This document shows positions 24,450 through 32,154 of a stretch of 64,000 bases of DNA, piece after piece. The notes beneath the pieces were generated by a model that did no database searches, was not told the DNA's origin, and saw only the letters and a program-made list of their open reading frames with translations. The DNA comes from an archaeon HR01 (lineage in GTDB: Archaea > Thermoproteota > Nitrososphaeria_A > Caldarchaeales > Caldarchaeaceae). The DNA is taken from positions 62,001 through 126,000 of the forward strand of contig BEHD01000002.1 in NCBI GenBank assembly GCA_002898355.1, given 5' to 3'. A program made the translations under genes and the position numbers. The first letter of the stretch is position 1. Each line of letters starts with the position of its first letter.

Positions 24450-26402
24450 ATGGTCAACCGCCCGTCGGCGAGTACCGGCTTGGCGGATGTCTCCCGGCTC
24501 TCAGTCGGGGACAAATGGAAAGTCCACCTCGAGCAACGCTTGGACCCAGAATGGTGGGCAAAGCTTTTCGGCAGAATCTATCTATTGACGGACTCTGACG
24601 TGGTCCTCAACGAGCAGCTAACAAATTATGAGGTCGATCTGATGATACAGTTACTTGGGCTTGAGAAAGATGATTCAATATTGGACCTCTGCTGCGGCAA
24701 CGGGAGACATTCGCTGGAACTGGCTAGGAGAGGGTTTAGGAACGTAACCGGGCTTGACTACTCGGAGGAACTTCTCAAAATTGCTCGGGAGAAAGCAGAG
24801 GCCGAACACCTCAAGGTGAGGTTTGCGAGGGGCGACGCACGTAGCCTGCCGTTTCAAGCTAACAGCTTCGACGCTGTGGTCATGATGGGCAACAGCTTCG
24901 GCTACTTCCGCAACCCCCTCGACGACTTTATCGTCCTCAAGCAGGTTCATAGAATCCTGCGTCCCTACGGCAAGTTCATGATAGACATAGCCGACGGCAA
25001 ATACCTCAGGCACAACTATCAGCCGGTGAGCACAGAATCCAAGACGGATGGTACCCTGATAATTAGGGAGAGGGAACTCTCTAGAGACCGTGGCAGGCTC
25101 GTGACACGAGAACTCGTGATAGGGAGAGACGGCGCAGTTGTAGCAGATAACCTATACGCCGTGAGGCTCTACGGGTTTGAGGATATCAAGGCGCTTCTCG
25201 AGAGGGCAGGCTTTACAGGGGTGCTTCTAAGGACTCGGCTAGCCTACGAACCTGAGAGCAACGACCCAGGGATGATGCGGATAAGGATGATCATCACTGC
25301 TTACGCTCAAAAAGAGGAGATGACAAACCATCAACACCGGAGCGAAAAGGTTGTCGTCGTCCTTCTCGGCGACCCGCGTCTCCCGAACCCCGTCAAACCT
25401 AATAGAATCTTCGACGAGGACGACGCCTATGCGGTGTACGAGCTGAAGAGCAGCCTCCACGGAATAAGAGAATACAAGTTCATCTTCGTTGACGACCACT
25501 CAAAGATGATAGAGTTCCTAACGAAAAATAGGGCCAGTATTCATATGGTCTTCAACTTATGCGATGACGGCTTCAAAAACAATCCTGAGATGGAGGCATA
25601 TGTCCCCGCCCTCCTCGAGATGCTTGGTGTTAGATACACAGGAGCAAGGCCGCGTTGTCTCACACTTTGCTACGACAAGGCCAAGGTGAAGGCTATTGCA
25701 TCCTCTATGGGGATACCTGTTCCACACCACACAACTCTATTCAACGGCGACAATGGCCTCACTAAACACGTGAAGTACCCAGTGATAGTCAAGCCTAACT
25801 ACGGTGATAACAGCTGGGGGATCACTGAGAGAAACGTGGTCAGGGACAGGGATGAGCTGGTTTCAGCGATTAGAGAACTCAGGCTGAAGTGGGGTTATTC
25901 TGGGCCTATATTGGTTGAGGAGTTTGTAGAGGGCATGGATCTTACCGTCTCGATACTGGGCAACCCGCCACACGAAGTTGTGCTGCCGATTCTGACAGAG
26001 GATTACTCGAAATTACCTGACGGGCTCCCCAAGATACTTACCTACGCTGCAAAATGGTGTCCTGACTCGCCGTACCGGTTTGTCAACTCGATCCCCGTAG
26101 AGATACCTCATAGGTTGAGGGAGCAGCTTATGCGATGGTGCAGGAGGCTCTTCACAACGTTAGAATGCAGGGACTACGCGCGCTTCGACTGGAGACTGGG
26201 CACAGACGGAGTTCCGAGACTGTTAGAGGTTAACCCCAACCCCGGATGGGTGTGGGACGGACATTTCGCAAAAGCCTGCTTGTCCTTAGGATGGAGCTAT
26301 AGAAGGATGCTGCATGAGATTCTCCGGGCCGCTGAGAAGAGGTATGTGGAAGAGGCCCACGTCACCCAAGAGCTGGCCACCCGTGCTATAGTTCATCCAT
26401 AG
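24450..26402 (+). CDS. Methyltransferase/ATP-grasp ligase fusion
   Basis: A 650-residue, two-enzyme protein. Residues 60-285 are a class I SAM-dependent methyltransferase (ILDLCCGNGRHSLELARRGF, GDARSLPFQANSFDAVVMMG). Residues 295-640 are an ATP-grasp ligase of the D-Ala-D-Ala ligase kind: substrate domain VFNLCDDGF and LEMLGVRYTGA, phosphate-binding YPVIVKPNYGDNSWGI, adenine-pocket ILVEEFVEGMDL, and metal-binding RFDWRLGT with LEVNPNPGW. Together they could methylate and ligate an amino-acid-like substrate. Monocistronic. The natural substrate cannot be read from the sequence. Confidence 0.85.
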   Translation: MVNRPSASTGLADVSRLSVGDKWKVHLEQRLDPEWWAKLFGRIYLLTDSDVVLNEQLTNYEVDLMIQLLGLEKDDSILDLCCGNGRHSLELARRGFRNVTGLDYSEELLKIAREKAEAEHLKVRFARGDARSLPFQANSFDAVVMMGNSFGYFRNPLDDFIVLKQVHRILRPYGKFMIDIADGKYLRHNYQPVSTESKTDGTLIIRERELSRDRGRLVTRELVIGRDGAVVADNLYAVRLYGFEDIKALLERAGFTGVLLRTRLAYEPESNDPGMMRIRMIITAYAQKEEMTNHQHRSEKVVVVLLGDPRLPNPVKPNRIFDEDDAYAVYELKSSLHGIREYKFIFVDDHSKMIEFLTKNRASIHMVFNLCDDGFKNNPEMEAYVPALLEMLGVRYTGARPRCLTLCYDKAKVKAIASSMGIPVPHHTTLFNGDNGLTKHVKYPVIVKPNYGDNSWGITERNVVRDRDELVSAIRELRLKWGYSGPILVEEFVEGMDLTVSILGNPPHEVVLPILTEDYSKLPDGLPKILTYAAKWCPDSPYRFVNSIPVEIPHRLREQLMRWCRRLFTTLECRDYARFDWRLGTDGVPRLLEVNPNPGWVWDGHFAKACLSLGWSYRRMLHEILRAAEKRYVEEAHVTQELATRAIVHP

Positions 26403-26548
26403 CACAGCTACAATGGCCATCCATCCTCTGCTGAAATGTATGAGGTTTCCGAAATAATCCGTGTCTAATACACGGGTTTACGGCCCCCAGAAACTGTCCA
26501 ACACCTATTTGACGTTTTCATGCCAGTTGCTTGGCCAGGTTCATGTAA

Positions 26549-26743
26549 TCAATTCATCTTTTGATACATTCCTTGAGATGAGTTTGATGTGGATGTAAAG
26601 TGGTTTCCCAGTGTTTTTTCAACCTTTTTACTCCATTCACCCATCCAGCGGGAGAGATGCTCGCTGTGGAACTTTCGCCGGGCCTCGCAGCATATTTTAG
26701 CGGCTTCGGTGTTGGAGCTTTCATGCAGCAGCATCTCCTTCAC
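26549..26743 (-). pseudogene. Possible relic of a TorD/NarJ-type molybdoenzyme chaperone
   Basis: A 64-codon frame from GTG at 26743. After an unremarkable start it reads RKFHSEHLSRWMGEWSKKVE, which resembles the C-terminal motif of TorD-like chaperones (F-x(3)-HL-x-W-x(10)). It is far shorter than a functional family member (about 200 residues). The identification rests on this one motif and is tentative. Confidence 0.28.
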
Positions 26744-26889
26744 CGAGACTAGCCATAAACTCTAGCTCAGACTTTCCGGTGTACCGGTAATTAATTATAT
26801 GCGGATAGTTTCATTTTATGCCAGATGATGGTAAAATAGTTTTCCTATCTCCATTTTTGCAAAGCATATCGAGGGAACCATCCCCAGCT

Positions 26890-29340
26890 TCACCCTCTGA
26901 TGTTGCGGGGTTTTCTCCGGAAAGGTTCTAATTGAGCGGCTAGCTTTCTACGTTTTACAATAAATATGCTTATCGCTGCTATAAATGCTAAAATGACCAG
27001 TATGATTGTTGGTTGCACCCACCCCTCTTGGAGTGGGTTTTTAATCTCAGTCCAAACAGCCTCTACTGTTTTCGGTCCGTCAACCCTTATTGTAATTGTT
27101 GGTTCCTCACCTACATAATCACCTTTCCATCCTGTAAATATCCACCTACCTGGAGCGCCTGTGGTGTTTAGATAAATGCTGGACACTGCGCCTGCTTCAT
27201 ACCATTTCTGAAAACGCTGTTCACCATCTATAAAGGTCTCCCCAAATCTCGATGTGACGACAACCCGGTATAATGTTTTCCATACCGCAATTACGTTTTT
27301 CGGCCTATCCATAACAACATGTTCCAATAATTTGTTGCTGGAGAGATCGCCTGCAAAACCAACGAATTTTCGTGCAGTCCCATTCCCATGGTCTATGTAA
27401 TTTTCTGCTACCTTAATTACGGCTGCTTCATTTCTTGGATACCAGCCAGACCCATATATTTTACCGTAGGGTGTATCAACTGTTAGAAGGTACTCGGTAA
27501 CCCATTGAGCAGATATTTTCTTAGGACCGTCTACAACAATCTTCTTTGGGTTATCTTTTCCTTCAATATCGCCAACCCACTGAACAAACACATGTCTGGT
27601 TCTATTATTGGACTCGCTGTATTCCGCCTTAAGCTCAACTATAGAGCCGGCGTCATACCAGCCCGTACCTACTACCCTCCCTACACTAGAGCTCACAGTA
27701 ATAAAATACTGCGTCTTCCAAACGGACACTACATTAATCGGCCTGCTTATTATCAGCTCAATCTCAGTACTATTGCTAACAACGTCACCTCTCCATCCTA
27801 TGAACACCCTTCGCGTAGCATTGGGTAGCTCCACCATTTTATTCGATACCTTGAATGTTACGGTTTGGTTGGCGTCGTACCAGTCAGCTCCCTTGACCTG
27901 ACCAGCTACTTCATTGTATGGATAGGAGATGTTTATGTAAAATTGTCTTGTAAAGGTAGGTTCAAGATGCAGGTCCTTATCGAGCACTATTTTTAATGTG
28001 GTAGTTTCAGAGCCCTCATATCTGCTATTCCAAGATGTGAATTTTAATCTTTCAGCTGGGGAGATGTAGGTGTATTGTGGCACTTGGAATGTGTATTCTC
28101 CGTTCTTCAACACAACATCAAGATTTCCGCCTTCTTCAAGTTTTACTTCTTTCCCGTTAAGCATTATGTGAGAGAGCCTGTCGGGGAAGTTAGCTCTCAC
28201 TCTATAGTATGGCTGATATTCGACAACCACTAATTCACCGAAAGGAAGTATTGTGCTTCCAAGCTTTCCTATGATGAAGGATGGTGTTCTAATGAGTTCA
28301 CAGCAAATATCTTCGCCCAGTACTTCCAAGTTGATCTTCAGGTAGAAGCTTAACCCAACGTCTGCTTCCAAGACACCGCTAAACCTACCCAAAACCTGGC
28401 CCGGGCCATCATTGGTGAATGGGAAATACAGCGTCATTTGTTTATTTCGCTCCCATTCAAAAGTTGTAAACTCTTGGCTCTCTTCTTGGAAACCTATGTA
28501 GGAAAAGTCGGAGCTAATTTTGCTTAAGGTTAATCCCAAATTCGGCGTTACACCCACTTCGAGTTCAGCTTCCACATAATCGGGTACGGCTGTGGCTGAC
28601 ACATCTCCTAACGGTATGTCTAATATGTTTATTTGAGATCGTTCTCCCAGGTTGAGACTGAAATTTCTAGAATATTCTCTGCTTAGTACGAATCTGACTG
28701 TTCCTATTGCTGGCACATTTTCAACCACCGCCTCTAGATACGCTCTTAAACTGAAAATGCCTGTGGACCCTGAAGGTGACATGCTTAGATATGCTGGGGT
28801 ACCCGCTCGCCCCGCCCCCCAAGACTCTATATTTAAGGTCTGGGGTAAATGAGTAATCCAGTCAACCCCTGCTCTTATCTTCAGCTTCATCCCAGCACGT
28901 AGATCTTTTGACCAGGGTATATCTTTGCTCCACGTGGTATGATACCCAATCACCTTCTCATATTTCTGTGGCATAACATAGCGTGTGTTAACAATGCCAT
29001 GGCGATAGTCCATTACTCTTATCTGGCCCTGATCTAAAATCCCGTGAACAAACACGACATCTCCTACTTGGGTTCCACCTAATAGAATGTTAGAATTTTC
29101 ATCGTTGTAAAGGACTTTTACGGTGCTAGATGGGTCAAAAGTAGCTTTGCCTGAGTGCAATGATAGATCAGAGAGAAGAATGTAGTTAGACCCTATCTCA
29201 CGCACCGTGCCCGACATAATGATATCTTCATTGGGTTGTTGCGTGTTTGCATAGGATAGGAAGCCATTTAAGAGGAAGGGTAACAGTATGAGTGATACTA
29301 GAAACTGCCCCCTGCCCAACGTATAGATGGTGAAGAACAA
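26890..29340 (-). CDS. Large secreted/surface protein with tandem InlB-like beta repeats
   Basis: An 816-residue protein with an N-terminal signal helix, then about 400 residues of beta-rich sequence. About five repeats of 60-75 residues follow (from about residue 460), each ending with a W-x-GD...V-x-AVWK-like unit (FIGWRGDVVS, FVQWVGDIEG, FVGFAGDLSS, FTGWKGDYVG) and starting Y-x(2)-V-x-(S/T)-x-(Y/F)-G-x(4)-GWY. This matches the divergent InlB B-repeat/Flg_new_2 type. A C-terminal helix (IILVILAFIAAISIFIVKRR) and a basic tail anchor it. Probably a cell-surface or adhesion protein. Confidence 0.8.
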   Translation of the reverse strand: MFFTIYTLGRGQFLVSLILLPFLLNGFLSYANTQQPNEDIIMSGTVREIGSNYILLSDLSLHSGKATFDPSSTVKVLYNDENSNILLGGTQVGDVVFVHGILDQGQIRVMDYRHGIVNTRYVMPQKYEKVIGYHTTWSKDIPWSKDLRAGMKLKIRAGVDWITHLPQTLNIESWGAGRAGTPAYLSMSPSGSTGIFSLRAYLEAVVENVPAIGTVRFVLSREYSRNFSLNLGERSQINILDIPLGDVSATAVPDYVEAELEVGVTPNLGLTLSKISSDFSYIGFQEESQEFTTFEWERNKQMTLYFPFTNDGPGQVLGRFSGVLEADVGLSFYLKINLEVLGEDICCELIRTPSFIIGKLGSTILPFGELVVVEYQPYYRVRANFPDRLSHIMLNGKEVKLEEGGNLDVVLKNGEYTFQVPQYTYISPAERLKFTSWNSRYEGSETTTLKIVLDKDLHLEPTFTRQFYINISYPYNEVAGQVKGADWYDANQTVTFKVSNKMVELPNATRRVFIGWRGDVVSNSTEIELIISRPINVVSVWKTQYFITVSSSVGRVVGTGWYDAGSIVELKAEYSESNNRTRHVFVQWVGDIEGKDNPKKIVVDGPKKISAQWVTEYLLTVDTPYGKIYGSGWYPRNEAAVIKVAENYIDHGNGTARKFVGFAGDLSSNKLLEHVVMDRPKNVIAVWKTLYRVVVTSRFGETFIDGEQRFQKWYEAGAVSSIYLNTTGAPGRWIFTGWKGDYVGEEPTITIRVDGPKTVEAVWTEIKNPLQEGWVQPTIILVILAFIAAISIFIVKRRKLAAQLEPFRRKPRNIRG

Positions 29341-29637
29341 TCACGCATAAAAGCTTTTTTAACGTAAGGGTGCCTTTCAAGTATTACATCCTCTTGTGCA
29401 TGTTTACATAGCAGGGGGGAGGGCTGGGGAGCAGAAGGGGGGATGACTAGTCGGATAACCCAAGCTATCAAAAAGTCGATAAATCCACGAAATTCCCTGG
29501 AGAAACATATCTATAGACGGTGAATCGAAGGGGTAAAGAAAACCACTCTCTATCCTTTCCATACTTATTTTCAAATGGGTCTGTACATCACTCTAAGAGG
29601 GATTCTACGTTTTTGCGAAGGGATGCGGCTATAGGCC
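29341..29637. other. Gap with no recognisable gene
   Basis: G-rich runs near 29409-29443 and no open frame of coding character. Upstream of the transposase remnant. Confidence 0.35.
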
Positions 29638-29756
29638 GTTGATAATGGGCCGTGAAGATCAAGATGGAGAGGTTTTATAATGACATAAACATGAAGACAG
29701 CGAGGAGCGTAGAAGAGATATCTACGATAATAGCGCTAATACACAACCTAAGCTAG
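29638..29756 (+). pseudogene. Decayed DDE transposase C-terminus
   Basis: Two out-of-phase pieces, VDNGP (29638-29652) and, after a frame shift, VKIKMERFYNDINMKTARSV then EEISTIIALIHNLS and a stop. The order D-N-G-P followed by M/V-E-R-F and a terminal hydrophobic 'A-x-I-x-N' helix is the C-terminal layout of many archaeal DDE transposases. No element ends were found. It lies about 135 bases upstream of the duplicated FBP aldolase/phosphatase. Confidence 0.35.
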
Positions 29757-29860
29757 GGGGAGGTGGAGGTGTAATACCTTTTGACGGTGCCCTCTAAGCA
29801 AATACATGTTTAGAAAGAGAGGTGGTGTACTCTAGTTAGTTCGCGGGCTTAGAGTTAATA

Positions 29861-29869
29861 TTTTTATCC
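29861..29869 (+). promoter_or_regulatory. TATA box of the truncated FBP aldolase/phosphatase copy
   Basis: TTTTTATCC, identical to the box of the intact copy at 32124-32132 and at the same 27-base distance to the start-codon position. The promoter therefore was duplicated with the gene. Confidence 0.6.
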
Positions 29870-29891
29870 TATAAGGTTTAATGCCACTTGT

Positions 29892-30596
29892 ACGAGGACT
29901 ACCCTTTCCGTCATAAAGGCTGATGTGGGTAGTGTTGCCGGTCATCATAGGCCTCATCAGGAGATGCTGAATTACGCATCGAGAAAGCTGAAGGAAGCTG
30001 AGGAGACTGGTTTATTGGGCTCTGGCTACGTAACCCACTGCGGAGACGACATAATCTTAGTCATGACGCATACTAAGGGAGAAAACAATCCCGAGATACA
30101 TGGACTTGCTTGGACGATATTCAAGGAAGTTACGGAGAAGGTGTCTAAGAAATTGAAGCTCTATGGTGCTGGTCAGGACCTATTGAGTGATGCTTTCAGC
30201 GGAAACGTTAGGGGATTGGGACCCGGTGTTGCAGAGATCGAGTTTAACGAGCGTGGTTCTGATCCTATAGTCATCTTCGCTGCTGATAAGACGGAGCCTG
30301 GTGCTTGGAACATTCCGTTGTATAGGATATTCGCATCACCAGACAATACTGCTGGATTGGTCATAGACCCAAAGCTCCATAATGGGTTCAAATTCGAAGT
30401 TCTAGACTTAATCGAATCGCAAGTCGTGACGTTGAAGACGCCCGAAGAGATGTATGACTTGATTGGTCTGATCGGAACGCCAGGCAGGTATGCGATTTCT
30501 AAGGTTTATCGGGCAATCGATGACGAACCCGCAACCGCAGCCAGCACCACCCGTTTGAGCTTGATAGCAGGCAGGTATGTCGGTAAAGAGAATTAA
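29892..30596 (+). pseudogene. Truncated second copy of FBP aldolase/phosphatase
   Basis: From 29892 the frame matches residues 2-234 of the intact gene at 32155 with few amino-acid changes and many silent base differences. The codon at the start position is ACG instead of ATG; the next possible start is GTG at 29925 (residue 12). The frame ends RYVGKEN-stop: it keeps Tyr229 and the Schiff-base Lys232, changes Asp233-Asp234 to Glu-Asn, and stops, losing the last 147 residues. Metal sites at H19, D53, D54, Q95, D132 and K133 are present. Probably a pseudogene, though the reading frame is otherwise clean. Confidence 0.85.
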
Positions 30597-30669
30597 TATT
30601 GACAGTTAGTCAGTAAAGGGGGCGGGTAATTGTTTAAAAATAGTTATGGTGTATTGTTTTGAGTGATGG

Positions 30670-30975
30670 TTGTTGGATTTAATACTTTCTAGGCATGCTG
30701 GTGAGAAGATTAGGCTTAGAGGGTTGAGTATGGAGCTTATTAAGCAGGTATTAAATAGTCCTGAACAGATTTACTTTGACGTTGTTACGAGGCTTTACGT
30801 AGCTATGGGACACGTCGCCTTTCATGGAGAAAAGATTCCTATGGTGGTTATTTACAGAGCAGAGAGGGGAAGTCATTATATCGCTACAGTGTATCCCTGC
30901 AAAGAGTTCAAAGAGGAAGCTGAGAGAAAGGTTAAAAAGGGAAGGTGGATAAAAGTAGGGAGGAGAGAAGCATGA
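30670..30975 (+). CDS. DUF4258-type toxin
   Basis: A 101-residue protein of the DUF4258 (RelE/BrnT-like) kind: LSRHAGEKIRLRGLSMELIK, VVIYRAERGSHYIATVYPCK and a basic tail. The His near the N-terminus and the late aromatic/basic strand are typical. Its stop overlaps the next gene by ATGA. Such pairs are probable toxin-antitoxin modules, the toxin being an mRNA interferase-like protein. Confidence 0.72.
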   Translation: MLDLILSRHAGEKIRLRGLSMELIKQVLNSPEQIYFDVVTRLYVAMGHVAFHGEKIPMVVIYRAERGSHYIATVYPCKEFKEEAERKVKKGRWIKVGRREA

Positions 30976-31190
30976 AGGTAACATATGACCCCGAAACAGA
31001 CATCATCTACATAGTTCTAAGAGACGGCGAGGTCTATGATAGCAAGGAGGAGAATGAGGACATTAGATTGGAATACGGTAAGAAGGGGGAGCTTATAGGA
31101 ATAGAGATAATGAACGCAAGAGCAAACCTCATAACGTCTATTGCAAAGGAAATATCACGTGAAATAAACAGCACGCTAGAGATAAAATAA
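30972..31190 (+). CDS. DUF2283 antitoxin
   Basis: 72 residues from the ATG at 30972 (a longer frame to 30945 lies inside the previous gene). VTYDPETDIIYIVLRDGEVY, then LEYGKKGELIGIEIMNA, is the DUF2283 signature (Y-x(3)-D-x-x-Y-I...G-x-GIEI). Partner of the DUF4258 gene through a four-base overlap. Confidence 0.8.
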   Translation: MKVTYDPETDIIYIVLRDGEVYDSKEENEDIRLEYGKKGELIGIEIMNARANLITSIAKEISREINSTLEIK

Positions 31191-31397
31191 TTTTACACAA
31201 CATAAACCCTTTAACTCTTTTCATCCAGGATGGAATCTAGAAGGATATATATTGCGTTATTATGGCTTCTTCTGTCTTTAATGTCCTCATTCACTGTTTC
31301 TTTTTCACAGTGTTGATGACGTGTAAAGGTTTGCCCAATAAACCATAATGGCTAAAGGCTGATAGTTTTACTTTACGACCAAATAATGTTTAGCCAC

Positions 31398-31577
31398 TTA
31401 ATAGCTTGAACAACCCTTCCCAGCTAACTCGTCTTCTTCCTCTATAGCTCTTCTTTCCTCTTCCGTTGGCTCCTCCACCTTAACCAGCCTATCTACTAGA
31501 TTCCCATACAGGGCCCTAAGCTCGCGGAGCTCATCTCTAATCTCATCAAGGACAGCAGACAACTCTTTATGCTCCAT
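31398..31577 (-). CDS. Small acidic antitoxin-like protein
   Basis: 59 residues from the ATG at 31577. Helical and acidic: ELSAVLDEIRDELRELRAL, then PTEEERRAIEEEDELAGKG. It resembles small archaeal toxin partners and has no toxin next to it. The TATA element TATTTATATA on the minus strand (31601-31610) is 28 bases before the ATG, fixing this start rather than 31625. It diverges from the antitoxin/RelE pair. Confidence 0.55.
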   Translation of the reverse strand: MEHKELSAVLDEIRDELRELRALYGNLVDRLVKVEEPTEEERRAIEEEDELAGKGCSSY

Positions 31578-31600
31578 TTCAGTAAACAATATATTCCCCC

Positions 31601-31610
31601 TATATAAATA
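31601..31610. promoter_or_regulatory. Shared two-way TATA element between antitoxin genes
   Basis: TATATAAATA reads as a TATA box in both directions: 28 bases from the minus-strand ATG at 31577 and about 33 bases from the plus-strand ATG at 31640. Opposite transcription units would compete for TBP here. Confidence 0.5.
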
Positions 31611-31639
31611 CTGAAAACTCGCCAAGGTTCATAGGATAA

Positions 31640-31777
31640 ATGGCCGCTGTTGGTGAGAGGGAGGTCACGCAAGGTAGTTTTAGTCCTGACATTATTACAC
31701 AGATGGAGCTTCGTGAACTTAAGGAGCTGGTAAAGCTTCTTTTGCTTAGGGTGGAGGCTATGAAGAGGCTCTTATGA
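31640..31777 (+). CDS. Small antitoxin of RelBE-like pair
   Basis: 45 residues: a short tail-like start, then MELRELKELVKLLLLRVEAM, an amphipathic helix of the kind that wraps a RelE toxin. Its TGA overlaps the RelE start (ATGA). Too short to be predicted by length alone; the overlap and the toxin next door support it. Confidence 0.6.
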   Translation: MAAVGEREVTQGSFSPDIITQMELRELKELVKLLLLRVEAMKRLL

Positions 31778-32040
31778 AATTTGAGGTAAGATTGTCTAAG
31801 AAGGCTTATAGCTAGTTCGAATCGCTTGATAAGCAAGTTTCTCAAGGAATATCTGAGAAGTTGCGTGAGCTTGAAGAATACCCACTTCCTAGGGGTGTGT
31901 TAAAGCTATGCTGCGAGGAAGACTCCAGAATAAGAGTAGGCGACTACACGATGAGAACATATTCAGAGAAACATTTGATAGGTATATCCGTAATCTTGAG
32001 GAAAGCCATGGCCTTCGAAATAAATTTAAAGATGCGTTAG
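31774..32040 (+). pseudogene. RelE-like toxin interrupted by TAG at codon 14
   Basis: It reads MKFEVRLSKKAYS, stop (TAG at 31813), FESLDKQVSQGISEKLRELE, then YPLPRGVLKL and EDSRIRVGDYTMR. The L-x-K-x(3-4)-F-x-x-LDK-Q start and the RIRVGDY segment are clear RelE/ParE features. The tail after RVGDY does not match the usual 'R-x-x-Y' end and may be frameshifted. Inactive unless the TAG is read through. Confidence 0.7.
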
Positions 32041-32123
32041 GGTAGGTGTATAATCTAGTCCACTTTTAGAGTAGTGAAGGGTAAAAATGGGTAAAAGGAC
32101 ATGCGGTATTGTGATGCTTAATC

Positions 32124-32132
32124 TTTTTATCC
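32124..32132 (+). promoter_or_regulatory. TATA box of FBP aldolase/phosphatase
   Basis: TTTTTATCC, about 27 bases before the ATG at 32155, with no ribosome binding site between them; a leaderless transcript is expected. Confidence 0.6.
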
Positions 32133-32154
32133 TACAAGGCTTGTTCTGCCTTGT

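Noticed and set aside
26459-26475. Perfect hairpin CCGTG...CACGG after the methyltransferase/ATP-grasp gene, at first resembling an anticodon arm
   Set aside because: Position 33 would not be T and no acceptor or T arm surrounds it. Without a T-run it is also not a clear terminator.
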